A stretch of DNA of 6,234 nt from Bacteroidales bacterium (lineage in GTDB: Bacteria; Bacteroidota; Bacteroidia; Bacteroidales; Muribaculaceae): assembly GCA_900767075.1 (NCBI GenBank), contig CAAFXX010000177.1, positions 1 to 6,234 on the forward strand, given 5' to 3'. A model generated the notes under the pieces. That model saw only the letters and a program-made list of their open reading frames with translations. It was not told the origin of the DNA and searched no databases. Shown piece after piece: positions 1-6,234 of this stretch (position 1 is its first letter; the number at the start of each line of letters is the position of its first letter). The position numbers were made by a program, and so were the translations under genes.

Positions 1-520
1 AGTGAGATTGCATACAGGCGATCCCTGCATCTATGGAGCCATTCAGGAACAGATGGCTTTCTTCGACAGGTTCGGCATGTCGTATCATATAACTCCCGGC
101 ATTTCCTCTTTTCAGGCTGCAGCTGCCGCCCTGCGCTCCCAGTTCACTATTCCTGAAAAAGTCCAGACTATTATCCTTACGCGAGGGGAAGGAAGGACGC
201 CGATGCCCGAGAAAGAACAACTGCATAAGCTCGCGGCATCCCAAAGCACGATGTGCATATACCTCAGCGCGGGGATTGTCGACGAAGTACAGAAGGAGCT
301 CCTGATGGCTTATCCTCCGGAAACGCCGGTGGCAGCATGCTACAAGCTGACTTGGAAAGAGGAGAAAATTTATCGTGGTGTCCTTAAGGACCTTGCGCAA
401 ATAGTTCACGACAATAACCTTACGCTCACCACATTGCTTGTTGTCGGCGAGGCGATCGACAACCGCGAGGGACTGTCACGACTTTATGACCACAGTTTCA
501 AACATTTGTTCAGAAAATGA
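1..520 (+). CDS. cobM (cbiF): Cobalt-precorrin-4 C11-methyltransferase (CbiF/CobM), 5'-truncated by the window
   Basis: This SAM-dependent tetrapyrrole methylase adds the C11 methyl group to (cobalt-)precorrin-4 in corrin ring construction; it is a soluble cytoplasmic enzyme. The first complete codon is at position 2 and 172 residues are visible. The fragment opens with [17 protein letters not shown], matching the internal SAM-site region of the family, followed by [31 protein letters not shown] and the C-terminal LLVVGEAID and [11 protein letters not shown] blocks. The family is about 250 residues long, so roughly 80 N-terminal residues lie upstream. The GTG at 2-4 encodes the conserved valine before RLHTGDP and is not a real start. 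The stop TGA at 518-520 overlaps the ATG of the next gene by 4 bases. Assignment to the cobalt-containing substrate is inferred from CbiD next door. CobM is the equivalent name in the aerobic route. Whether the missing N terminus carries a fused domain cannot be seen. Confidence 0.95.
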   Translation, partial: VRLHTGDPCIYGAIQEQMAFFDRFGMSYHITPGISSFQAAAAALRSQFTIPEKVQTIILTRGEGRTPMPEKEQLHKLAASQSTMCIYLSAGIVDEVQKELLMAYPPETPVAACYKLTWKEEKIYRGVLKDLAQIVHDNNLTLTTLLVVGEAIDNREGLSRLYDHSFKHLFRK

Positions 521-2313
521 TACTGGTTTTCGGCGGAACGACAGAAGGACGCATAGCAGTCAAGACTCTTGACGAGGGGGAAGGGCGATACTACTACTCC
601 ACCCGCAGCCCGCTTCAAGAGATTGATTGCGCCCACGGAGAACACCTCTGTGGAGAAATGACGAAGGAGTCGATGAATAGGTTTTGCCGCGATAACGCCA
701 TAAAACTGATTGTCGATGCCGCGCATCCCTTCGCCGAAAACCTCCACTCCACAATCGGAAACATCGCGGCTGAACTTGACATCCCTGTCATTAGGCTTGA
801 ACGCAAGTATCATGAAATCAAGAATCCGGATATTATCCAGTGCGAGAACTATGATGACGCCATATCGGAAATGACCGGCTTTGGAATTAAGCGGTTATTG
901 GCGCTGACAGGGGTCCAGACCATTCCCAAGCTAAAAAAGTACTGGGAAAATCACGACACTTTTTTCCGAATTCTAAACCGGGAGGAATCCAAGGAGAAGA
1001 TCCGTCAGTCGGGATTTCCTGAATCAAAAGTGGTGTATTTTGAAGAAAATAATACAGGCATTCAGATGGATTCCATTTCTCCCGACGCTATCCTGACAAA
1101 AGAAAGCGGCGATTCCGGAGGATTCATGGAGAAGGTCAATGCGGCATTATCGCGAAAAGTTAAGGTTTTTGTTATCCGAAGACCTAAGTTGCCGGAAGGG
1201 TTTATTGTAGTTGAAGGCAGACATGGACTTAGAAGAGAAATAGAACGATTGATTCCGGAATTCTACCCCCTACATACCGGTTTTACGACCGGTTCCTGCG
1301 CGACAGCTGCCGCCAAGGCGGCATTGACGGCATTGGTTTCAGGAAAGAAACTGAATGAGGTTTCTTTCAAGATACCGGAGGGAGAGACAATGAAAATGCC
1401 TGTTGAAAGTGTCGAAATCAACGGGCGGTCAGCAACGGCGAGTGTAGTAAAGGATGCCGGTGACGATCCGGATGTTACTGACGGATGCAGAATTTCCGCG
1501 ACCGTGGCTTATTCCGAAAGTCCAGGAATTACGTTTCACGGAGGGAAAGGAATAGGAACTGTCACCTTGTCGGGACTTGGACTTAAGATCGGTGAACCGG
1601 CAATAAATCCTATCCCTCGCAAAAATATACAGGATGAACTGACATCTTTATATTCAGGAGGTCTCGACGTGGCGATCTCATTGGAAAACGGAGAGGTATT
1701 ATGCGAAAAGACTTTCAATCCCCGGGTGGGAGTTGTCGGAGGCGTTTCCATTATCGGCACGACAGGAATTATACGTCCGTTTTCCCATGAGGCATTCATA
1801 GATTGCATACGCCGGGAGATGGACGTCGCGCTCTCCATGAATTGTGAATGTATAGTTGTTAATTCGGGTGGTAAAAGCGAACGTTTCATGAAAACACTCT
1901 ACCCCGGACTGCCGCCCCATGCATTCATCCATTATGGTAATGCCGTCGGGGAAACAATGGAGATAGGAAAAGAAAAAAACGTTCCTCGAATGGCTATCGG
2001 TATTATGCTTGGCAAAGCCGTCAAACTTGCCGAAGGGAACATGGATACTCATAGCCATAAAATCACCGCCAACAAAGAGTTTCTCAAAGAAGTGGCAAAG
2101 AATGCCGGTTGTTCTGAAGAGGCTCTTGAAGCCATCGACAGGTTTAACCTCGCGCGAGAGCTACCCTCACTCCTCAGTGAACGTGATTCGTCTCTTTTCT
2201 TCCCTGCTCTGCTGAAACTTTGCCACAAACATTGTGCGGATATATATCCCGACACTCTCGAGGCTGTGCTTTTGGCAGATGACGGTAAAATTTTAAGCAG
2301 AATAAAGCCATGA
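517..2313 (+). CDS. cbiJ-cbiD (cobK-cbiD): Bifunctional cobalt-precorrin-6A reductase / cobalt-precorrin-5B C1-methyltransferase (CbiJ-CbiD fusion)
   Basis: This 598-residue protein joins two normally separate enzymes. Residues 1 to about 247 are CbiJ/CobK, which reduces (cobalt-)precorrin-6A to 6B with a nicotinamide cofactor. The evidence is GGTTEGR at 6-12, DAAHPFA at 67-73 (the usual form is DATHPFA or DATHPYA), ALTGVQ near 129-134, TKESGDSGG at 194-202 and VIRRP at 219-223. Residues about 251-598 are CbiD, which methylates C1 using SAM in the anaerobic pathway. The evidence is [17 protein letters not shown] from 253, a [12 protein letters not shown] block, [18 protein letters not shown] and [11 protein letters not shown]. 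Each half is close to the length of its stand-alone family. CbiD makes cobalt-precorrin-6A and CbiJ consumes it, so the fusion links consecutive reactions with the domains in reverse order of use. The reading frame is open throughout, so this is a fusion and not two adjacent genes. The ATG at 517 overlaps the preceding stop (ATGA), has no clear Shine-Dalgarno sequence, and places [12 protein letters not shown] at the expected N terminus. Confidence 0.95.
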   Translation: MILVFGGTTEGRIAVKTLDEGEGRYYYSTRSPLQEIDCAHGEHLCGEMTKESMNRFCRDNAIKLIVDAAHPFAENLHSTIGNIAAELDIPVIRLERKYHEIKNPDIIQCENYDDAISEMTGFGIKRLLALTGVQTIPKLKKYWENHDTFFRILNREESKEKIRQSGFPESKVVYFEENNTGIQMDSISPDAILTKESGDSGGFMEKVNAALSRKVKVFVIRRPKLPEGFIVVEGRHGLRREIERLIPEFYPLHTGFTTGSCATAAAKAALTALVSGKKLNEVSFKIPEGETMKMPVESVEINGRSATASVVKDAGDDPDVTDGCRISATVAYSESPGITFHGGKGIGTVTLSGLGLKIGEPAINPIPRKNIQDELTSLYSGGLDVAISLENGEVLCEKTFNPRVGVVGGVSIIGTTGIIRPFSHEAFIDCIRREMDVALSMNCECIVVNSGGKSERFMKTLYPGLPPHAFIHYGNAVGETMEIGKEKNVPRMAIGIMLGKAVKLAEGNMDTHSHKITANKEFLKEVAKNAGCSEEALEAIDRFNLARELPSLLSERDSSLFFPALLKLCHKHCADIYPDTLEAVLLADDGKILSRIKP

Positions 2314-3581
2314 AACATGCCTTTCTAATAGCCGCCACTTCCTCAGGATGTGGAAAAACGACTTTGTCACTTGGATTGATGCAGGCCTTAAGCCGCAGGA
2401 ATATCCGGGTGCAGCCTTTCAAGTGTGGTCCTGACTACATAGATACCCAATACCACCGCATCGCTACAGGCAAGGATTCCATCAACCTTGATCTTTTTAT
2501 GTCTTCGGAATCCCATGTGAAAGAGCTTTTCAATGTCAATTCTGCAACCGCAGATGTAAGTATTGTGGAAGGTGTGATGGGTATGTTTGACGGATACGAC
2601 GGCATGAAGGGAAGTGCCGCGGATATCGCCCGAAAACTTGATATTCCGGTTATTCTCCTTATAAACGCAGCCTCCACATCTTTCTCGGTTGCTGCGACAA
2701 TTTACGGTTTCACACGATTCTGCCCCGATGTAAGGGTTGCCGGGGTCATCTTTAACCGAGTCGCCTCAGCCAATCATTTTGCATATCTTGAGGAGGCATG
2801 TAAGGCTACCGGAGTGGCATGCTTTGGATACATAAGAAAAAACGAGACGCTGGCGACTCCATCCCGACATTTAGGACTGTCGCTTGAATCCCTGTCGGAG
2901 ATCGAGAGATTTGTGGATTCTGCCGCCGGGGAAGTGGAAAAGTCGGTAGATCTGGACAGTTTGCTTGAAATGACCGAAGTCGACATACAGCCTGTAAAAC
3001 TTTCGTCTCCCGATAAAAAGAATCTCACAGTTGCCGTTGCACGCGACGAAGCCTTCAGCTTCATTTATCCGGCAAACCTGAACGCATTCAATGCGGATAT
3101 AATCTTTTTCTCCCCTTTACATGACAGCAGTCTTCCGAACGCTGATCTGGTATATCTCCCCGGCGGATATCCCGAACTTTATGCCGGAACTCTCGAAAAT
3201 AATGTCGAAATGCGTGAGACCATAAGGGATTATGCTAAAAAAGGAGGGAAAATACTTGCAGAATGTGGCGGAATGATTTATCTTGCCGAGGAAATCGACG
3301 GTAAAAAGATGTGCGGGGTATTACCGATAAAGGCGACAATGGCGAATGCACGTCTTAAACTTGGATACCGTGAAGTGGTTTTCGATAATCTTGAGATTTC
3401 CGGACATGAGTTTCATTATTCGGATGTGGAGGATACTGCCGGATTGACATCAGTAGCACGGCAATACAACATCCGGGGAAAAGAGGTGAATACTCCTGTC
3501 TATAGATATAAAAACGTATTCGCCGGTTACACCCATCTATATTGGGCTGAGACCGACATTTTCAAACTTTGGAAAGAATGA
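2310..3581 (+). CDS. cobB (cbiA): Cobyrinate a,c-diamide synthase (CobB/CbiA)
   Basis: This 423-residue enzyme uses glutamine and ATP to amidate the a and c carboxylates of cobyrinic acid. The N-terminal half is a dethiobiotin-synthetase-like ATPase: P-loop SSGCGKTT at 11-18, then PFKCGPDYIDT at 36-46 and VEGVMGMFDG at 86-95. The C-terminal half is a class I glutamine amidotransferase of the CobB/CobQ (GATase_3) type: VARDEAFSF at 243-251, LPGGYPEL at 283-290, the nucleophile Cys319 in AECGGMIYL, GHEFHYS at 365-371, and the probable catalytic His409 in GYTHLYW. The length is within the 420-460 range usual for the family. PDYID and VEGVMG, together with its length, separate it from CobQ, which lies two genes downstream. 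The ATG at 2310 overlaps the preceding stop by 4 bases (ATGA) without a clear ribosome binding site. In this context the substrate is probably cobyrinic acid, not hydrogenobyrinic acid. Confidence 0.96.
   Translation: MKHAFLIAATSSGCGKTTLSLGLMQALSRRNIRVQPFKCGPDYIDTQYHRIATGKDSINLDLFMSSESHVKELFNVNSATADVSIVEGVMGMFDGYDGMKGSAADIARKLDIPVILLINAASTSFSVAATIYGFTRFCPDVRVAGVIFNRVASANHFAYLEEACKATGVACFGYIRKNETLATPSRHLGLSLESLSEIERFVDSAAGEVEKSVDLDSLLEMTEVDIQPVKLSSPDKKNLTVAVARDEAFSFIYPANLNAFNADIIFFSPLHDSSLPNADLVYLPGGYPELYAGTLENNVEMRETIRDYAKKGGKILAECGGMIYLAEEIDGKKMCGVLPIKATMANARLKLGYREVVFDNLEISGHEFHYSDVEDTAGLTSVARQYNIRGKEVNTPVYRYKNVFAGYTHLYWAETDIFKLWKE
3578..3581 (+). other. ATGA overlap that fixes the adenosyltransferase start
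   Basis: An in-frame TTG at 3569 would add three residues, but the ATG at 3578 forms the same ATGA stop/start overlap with cobB that is seen at 517, 2310 and 4144. It also yields MRIYTRTGDTGTT, the usual first residues of PduO-type proteins. A short purine run (ggaaaga) just upstream is at most a weak ribosome binding site. Confidence 0.88.
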
Positions 3582-4147
3582 GAATATATACACGGACCGG
3601 CGATACCGGCACAACGGCAATTCACGGTGGCATAAGGGTGCCTAAGACCGATATCCGAATCGAGGCTAATGGCTGTATCGACGAACTGAATGTGGCTGTC
3701 GGCACAATCCGCACGTCGCTGCAATCGGATCATGAGTGGCAAAGCCTGTTAAGAGAGATACAGCTGAATCTCATGACATCGATGAGCATTGTGGCGACGC
3801 AAAGCGATATGCGGGAAAAGAATCCCAACAGTCTTCCGGATGATTTGGCAGGAAATGTAGAGAAAAAAATCGAAGAAATCGATGCCAAATGCTATCCTAC
3901 CGACAGTTTCATTCTGCCAGGAGGCACGCCTTTGGCTTCGGCACTTCATCTGGCACGGGTGTCGGCAAGAAAGGCTGAAAGAGAGCTATGGCGGTTACAT
4001 GAAGTGGATGCCATGCCGGAAGAAATCTTGAAATATCTGAACCGGCTGTCGGATTTGTTTTTCATAATGGCGCGTTTTGAACTTCAGCAATCCGAACACA
4101 AGGAAGAGATTTGGCGTGAATTTGGATATAAACGAAAATTGAAATGA
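3578..4147 (+). CDS. pduO: PduO-type corrinoid (cob(I)yrinic acid a,c-diamide / cobalamin) adenosyltransferase
   Basis: This enzyme transfers the 5'-deoxyadenosyl group from ATP to the reduced Co(I) of a corrinoid, forming the Co-C bond of the adenosylated cofactor. The 189-residue protein has the PduO/MMAB-family signatures: IYTRTGDTGTT at 3-13 (ATP-binding N terminus), HGGIRVPKTDIRIEANGCIDELN from 16 to 38 (family DEL motif at 35-37), FILPGG at 111-116, the arginine-rich helix HLARVSARKAERE at 124-136 and YLNRLSDLFFIMARFE at 153-168. It is not the CobA/CobO P-loop type. It sits between cobB and cobQ, the point at which adenosylation occurs in de novo synthesis, so its main substrate is probably cob(I)yrinic acid a,c-diamide, although PduO enzymes also act on complete cobalamin. 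Position 132 is Lys where Arg is common (CRRAER becomes ARKAER); flanking Arg127, Arg131 and Arg135 are kept. It overlaps both neighbouring genes by 4 bases. Confidence 0.94.
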   Translation: MRIYTRTGDTGTTAIHGGIRVPKTDIRIEANGCIDELNVAVGTIRTSLQSDHEWQSLLREIQLNLMTSMSIVATQSDMREKNPNSLPDDLAGNVEKKIEEIDAKCYPTDSFILPGGTPLASALHLARVSARKAERELWRLHEVDAMPEEILKYLNRLSDLFFIMARFELQQSEHKEEIWREFGYKRKLK

Positions 4148-5613
4148 AAAGATTGGCTCCGATAATGCTCGCCGGGACAGGAAGCGATGTCGGCAAGAGC
4201 CTGATAGCAACAGGCTTATGCAGGATATTCATGCAGGATGGATTTCATCCCGCACCGTTCAAGGCGCAGAATATGGCTCTCAATTCATATGCAACGCCAG
4301 ATGGCTTTGAAATCGGACGAGCCCAGGCTGTACAGGCGGAAGCCGCAGGAATAGATTGTTCGACCGACATGAATCCAATTCTCCTAAAGCCTTCGGGAGA
4401 ACATACGTCGCAGGTGGTGCTGAACGGCAAGCCGGCAGGCAATGCCGATGCATATCAGTATTTCCGTAAGGAAGGGAAAGAGGAACTACGGCAGATCGCT
4501 CATGAGGCTTTCGACCGGCTGAAAGGACATTACAACCCCATAGTGCTTGAAGGCGCCGGAAGCATCTCCGAACTGAATCTTCGCAAGGGGGATATCGTCA
4601 ACATGTCGATGGCGTCCTATGCAGGCGCCAATGTTATCCTTGTCGCAGATATCGACAGGGGTGGTGTCTTCGCAAGTGTATACGGATCCATTATGCTTCA
4701 GACTCCGGAACATCGGAAACTGATCAAAGGGATTATCATCAATAAATTTCGCGGCGACTTGCGCCTGTTTGAAGAAGGTAAACGGATTATTGAGGGTTTA
4801 TGCGGTGTCCCCGTGCTCGGAGTTGTACCGATGGCATCCCATATACACATAGATGAAGAGGATTCCGTGGCTCTTGCCGGCAAAGGGAAGAATGCCTCAG
4901 CCGATAAAGTAAATGTCGCCGTCGTTCTTCTTGGACATATATCCAATTTTACGGATTTCAACGTCCTTGAACAACATCCTCAGGTCAACCTTTATTATGC
5001 ATCGACTTCCGATGATATTGCAGATGCCGATATAGTAATTCTGCCCGGCAGCAAAAATACCCTCTCCGATTTACTCGACCTGCGCAAACGCGGTCTTGCC
5101 AAGGCTATTATGGATGCCCGGGATTCGGGGAAAACAGTAATCGGAATATGCGGAGGTTATCAGATGATGGGCGAGCAGGTGGAAGACCCTGACAGTATCG
5201 AAGGAGACCTGAGGTCTTTGCCGGGATTAGGACTGCTGCCGGTCAGAACAGTAATCTGTCGGGAAAAGACAACCCGTCAGGTAAATTTCAGGTTTCTCGA
5301 CGACAACAGCGTTTGCAAAGGGTATGAGATACACATGGGACATACCGATACAGACAGACCCTTCATAAGTCTTGAGGACGGCACATCCGAAGGCTGCATG
5401 ATTGATGAGAAGTGCTTCGGAACTTATCTCCACGGCATACTTGACAATCCTCCTGTCATAGAGCATCTCCTGAGACCTTTCCTGAAAGATAATGAAACCG
5501 ATGATTTTGATCCGGCGGCTTACAGGGAGACTCAATATGACCTGCTCGCCGATTGGTTAAGACAACATCTCGATATTAACCGTATTTACACTATCTGCGA
5601 AGAAAATGATTGA
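4144..5613 (+). CDS. cobQ (cbiP): Adenosylcobyric acid synthase (CobQ/CbiP)
   Basis: This 489-residue, glutamine-dependent amidotransferase converts adenosylcobyrinic acid a,c-diamide to adenosylcobyric acid by amidating the b, d, e and g side chains, using ATP. The N-terminal ATPase domain has the P-loop GTGSDVGKS at 11-19, PFKAQNMALNSY at 38-49, GRAQAVQAEAAG at 58-69, MNPILLKPSG at 76-85, VLEGAGSISELNL at 134-146 and VADIDRGGVFAS at 167-178, all diagnostic of CobQ/CbiP. The C-terminal glutaminase domain has ILPGSKNT at 299-306, the nucleophile Cys336 in GICGGYQMMG, YEIHMGHT at 394-401 and probable catalytic His430 in GTYLHGILDN. The length matches the family (about 480-510), with no sign of damage. 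The ATG at 4144 overlaps the adenosyltransferase stop (ATGA). Placement directly after the adenosyltransferase fits its need for an adenosylated substrate. Confidence 0.97.
   Translation: MKRLAPIMLAGTGSDVGKSLIATGLCRIFMQDGFHPAPFKAQNMALNSYATPDGFEIGRAQAVQAEAAGIDCSTDMNPILLKPSGEHTSQVVLNGKPAGNADAYQYFRKEGKEELRQIAHEAFDRLKGHYNPIVLEGAGSISELNLRKGDIVNMSMASYAGANVILVADIDRGGVFASVYGSIMLQTPEHRKLIKGIIINKFRGDLRLFEEGKRIIEGLCGVPVLGVVPMASHIHIDEEDSVALAGKGKNASADKVNVAVVLLGHISNFTDFNVLEQHPQVNLYYASTSDDIADADIVILPGSKNTLSDLLDLRKRGLAKAIMDARDSGKTVIGICGGYQMMGEQVEDPDSIEGDLRSLPGLGLLPVRTVICREKTTRQVNFRFLDDNSVCKGYEIHMGHTDTDRPFISLEDGTSEGCMIDEKCFGTYLHGILDNPPVIEHLLRPFLKDNETDDFDPAAYRETQYDLLADWLRQHLDINRIYTICEEND
5606..5613 (+). other. 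8-base overlap between cobQ and cobD
   Basis: The cobD ATG at 5606-5608 lies in a different frame upstream of the cobQ stop TGA at 5611-5613, so the genes share 8 bases. The start is supported by the N terminus MIEGHGDD, which fits Bacteroidetes CobD proteins as I remember them. The upstream bases (gcgaagaaa) give only a weak purine-rich stretch, so reinitiation after cobQ is a likely mode of translation. Confidence 0.8.
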
Positions 5614-6234
5614 AGGACACGGAGACGACTTATTCCGCTTTAAAGGAAAGGTCAGAATAAATTTCAGCACCAATATTCCACAGAATGTCAGTCATGACAG
5701 GCTGTTGGACCATCTGTACAATTGCGGCGCGATATTCAGCAACTACCCGGAGCCGGAACCGAGAAGCGTAGAAAGGAGTATTGCAAAAATAAATAATCTG
5801 TCACCTGAAAACATCATCGTCACCAACGGTGCCACAGAAGCTATTTACCTCCTCGCCCATCTTTTCATGGGGAAGAAATCAGCTGTTATCGCGCCTACTT
5901 TCAGGGAATATCAGGATGCGGCAAAGGTGTTTTCACACTCTGTGTCGTTCATTCATTTTATAAATGAGATTGAAAGCTGCGATGCGGATGTAATCTGGTT
6001 ATGCAATCCCAATAATCCGACAGGACAGGTATTCGACCGTGAGAAATTGCTCTCGGTGATAGACCGTTGTCCGGATAAGGTTTTCGTCATCGATCAGGCG
6101 TATTCACTTTATTCAGTCAAGCCTGTCCTTTCCATGAAAGATGCGTCAGAAAGGAAGAATGTAGTAATACTGTATTCCCTGACAAAACAATTCATGATAC
6201 CGGGATTAAGAATCGGCTATGCCGTCGGTCCCGC
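5606..6234 (+). CDS. cobD: Threonine-phosphate decarboxylase (CobD), 3'-truncated by the window
   Basis: This PLP-dependent fold-type I enzyme decarboxylates L-threonine O-3-phosphate to (R)-1-aminopropan-2-ol O-2-phosphate, the linker that CbiB attaches to adenosylcobyric acid. The window holds 209 residues with no stop; about 130-150 more are expected. Visible features are the N terminus MIEGHGDD, NYPEPEP at 46-52, VTNGATEAIYLLA at 72-84 (PLP phosphate-binding loop region), CNPNNPTG at 133-140, VIDQAY at 161-166 with Asp163 expected to contact the pyridine nitrogen, and the PLP lysine Lys194 in SLTKQFMIPGLRIGY. That last block closely resembles the SLTKFYAIPGLRLGY of Salmonella CobD. Histidinol-phosphate aminotransferase (HisC) is the main look-alike family, but the IPGLRIGY block and the operon position after cobQ favour CobD. 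The second acidic residue of the usual DEAF motif is Gln here (DQAY). Confidence 0.93.
   Translation, partial: MIEGHGDDLFRFKGKVRINFSTNIPQNVSHDRLLDHLYNCGAIFSNYPEPEPRSVERSIAKINNLSPENIIVTNGATEAIYLLAHLFMGKKSAVIAPTFREYQDAAKVFSHSVSFIHFINEIESCDADVIWLCNPNNPTGQVFDREKLLSVIDRCPDKVFVIDQAYSLYSVKPVLSMKDASERKNVVILYSLTKQFMIPGLRIGYAVGP

Noticed and set aside
2..4. GTG at the window edge as the start codon of the first gene
   Set aside because: It encodes the conserved Val of the internal VRLHTGDP motif. A start here would remove the N-terminal part of the methylase fold.
484..813. Minus-strand open frame of 109 codons opposite the CbiJ domain
   Set aside because: The plus-strand frame is clearly coding with conserved motifs. 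The antisense translation shows no recognisable domain and is a shadow, like the other minus-strand frames throughout the window.
1699..2058. Minus-strand open frame of 119 codons opposite the CbiD domain
   Set aside because: It shows no known motif, sits fully inside a conserved coding region, and has no sign of its own expression signals.
2009..2215. Plus-strand open frame of 68 codons in another frame within the CbiD domain
   Set aside because: It overlaps the conserved [11 protein letters not shown] region of CbiD and its translation resembles nothing recognisable, so it is a chance frame.
3569..3571. TTG as the start of the adenosyltransferase gene
   Set aside because: The ATG at 3578 gives the family-typical N terminus MRIYTRTGD and the same ATGA overlap as three other junctions.
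1..6234. Cobalamin riboswitch, promoter or intrinsic terminator within the window
   Set aside because: There is no intergenic gap. I saw no B12-box-like element outside coding sequence and no GC-rich hairpin followed by a T run at any junction. Such elements would be expected upstream or downstream of the window.
1..6234. Mobile element, CRISPR array, phage gene or undescribed defence or accessory system
   Set aside because: All sequence is accounted for by six recognisable cobalamin biosynthesis genes with uniform strand and spacing. No repeats or foreign genes were seen.

Overview
The window is one stretch of a cobalamin (vitamin B12) biosynthesis operon. All genes are on the + strand and there is effectively no non-coding DNA. 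Six genes are present in the order cobM/cbiF (5' end cut by the window), a cbiJ-cbiD fusion, cobB/cbiA, a PduO-type corrinoid adenosyltransferase, cobQ/cbiP and cobD (3' end cut by the window). A CbiD-type C1-methyltransferase, as opposed to CobF, points to the oxygen-independent, early-cobalt-insertion route, so the corrinoid intermediates are presumably cobalt-precorrins and cobyrinic acid.

The organism is most likely a member of the Bacteroidetes, probably order Bacteroidales. The reasons are the start codons without convincing Shine-Dalgarno sequences, base composition near 50% GC by eye, the cbiJ-cbiD fusion, and the protein flavour of the adenosyltransferase (IHGGIRVPK near the N terminus) and of CobD (start MIEGHGDD, then NYPEPEP). 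This rests on remembered family resemblance, not a database search. I cannot name the genus.

Layout: 1-520 holds the C-terminal two thirds or so of the cobalt-precorrin-4 C11-methyltransferase. 517-2313 is a 598-residue protein with a cobalt-precorrin-6A reductase domain followed by a cobalt-precorrin-5B C1-methyltransferase domain. 2310-3581 is the a,c-diamide synthase. 3578-4147 is the adenosyltransferase; its start is set at the ATG at 3578, not the in-frame TTG at 3569. 4144-5613 is adenosylcobyric acid synthase. 5606-6234 is the N-terminal part of threonine-phosphate decarboxylase. Four of the five junctions are 4-base ATGA stop/start overlaps and the last is an 8-base overlap, so translation is probably coupled along the whole block.

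Together the genes cover C11 methylation, C1 methylation and C-6A reduction of the macrocycle, a,c-diamidation, attachment of the adenosyl ligand, amidation at the four remaining side chains to adenosylcobyric acid, and production of the (R)-1-aminopropan-2-ol phosphate linker. Gene order largely follows reaction order. The remaining ring-building steps (CbiL, CbiH, CbiG, CbiE/T, CbiC, chelatase) and the late steps (CbiB, CobU, CobS, CobT) are not here and presumably lie outside. I see no promoter, riboswitch, terminator, RNA gene, mobile element or CRISPR array, and no sign of an undescribed system: this is a compact but recognisable core-metabolism operon.
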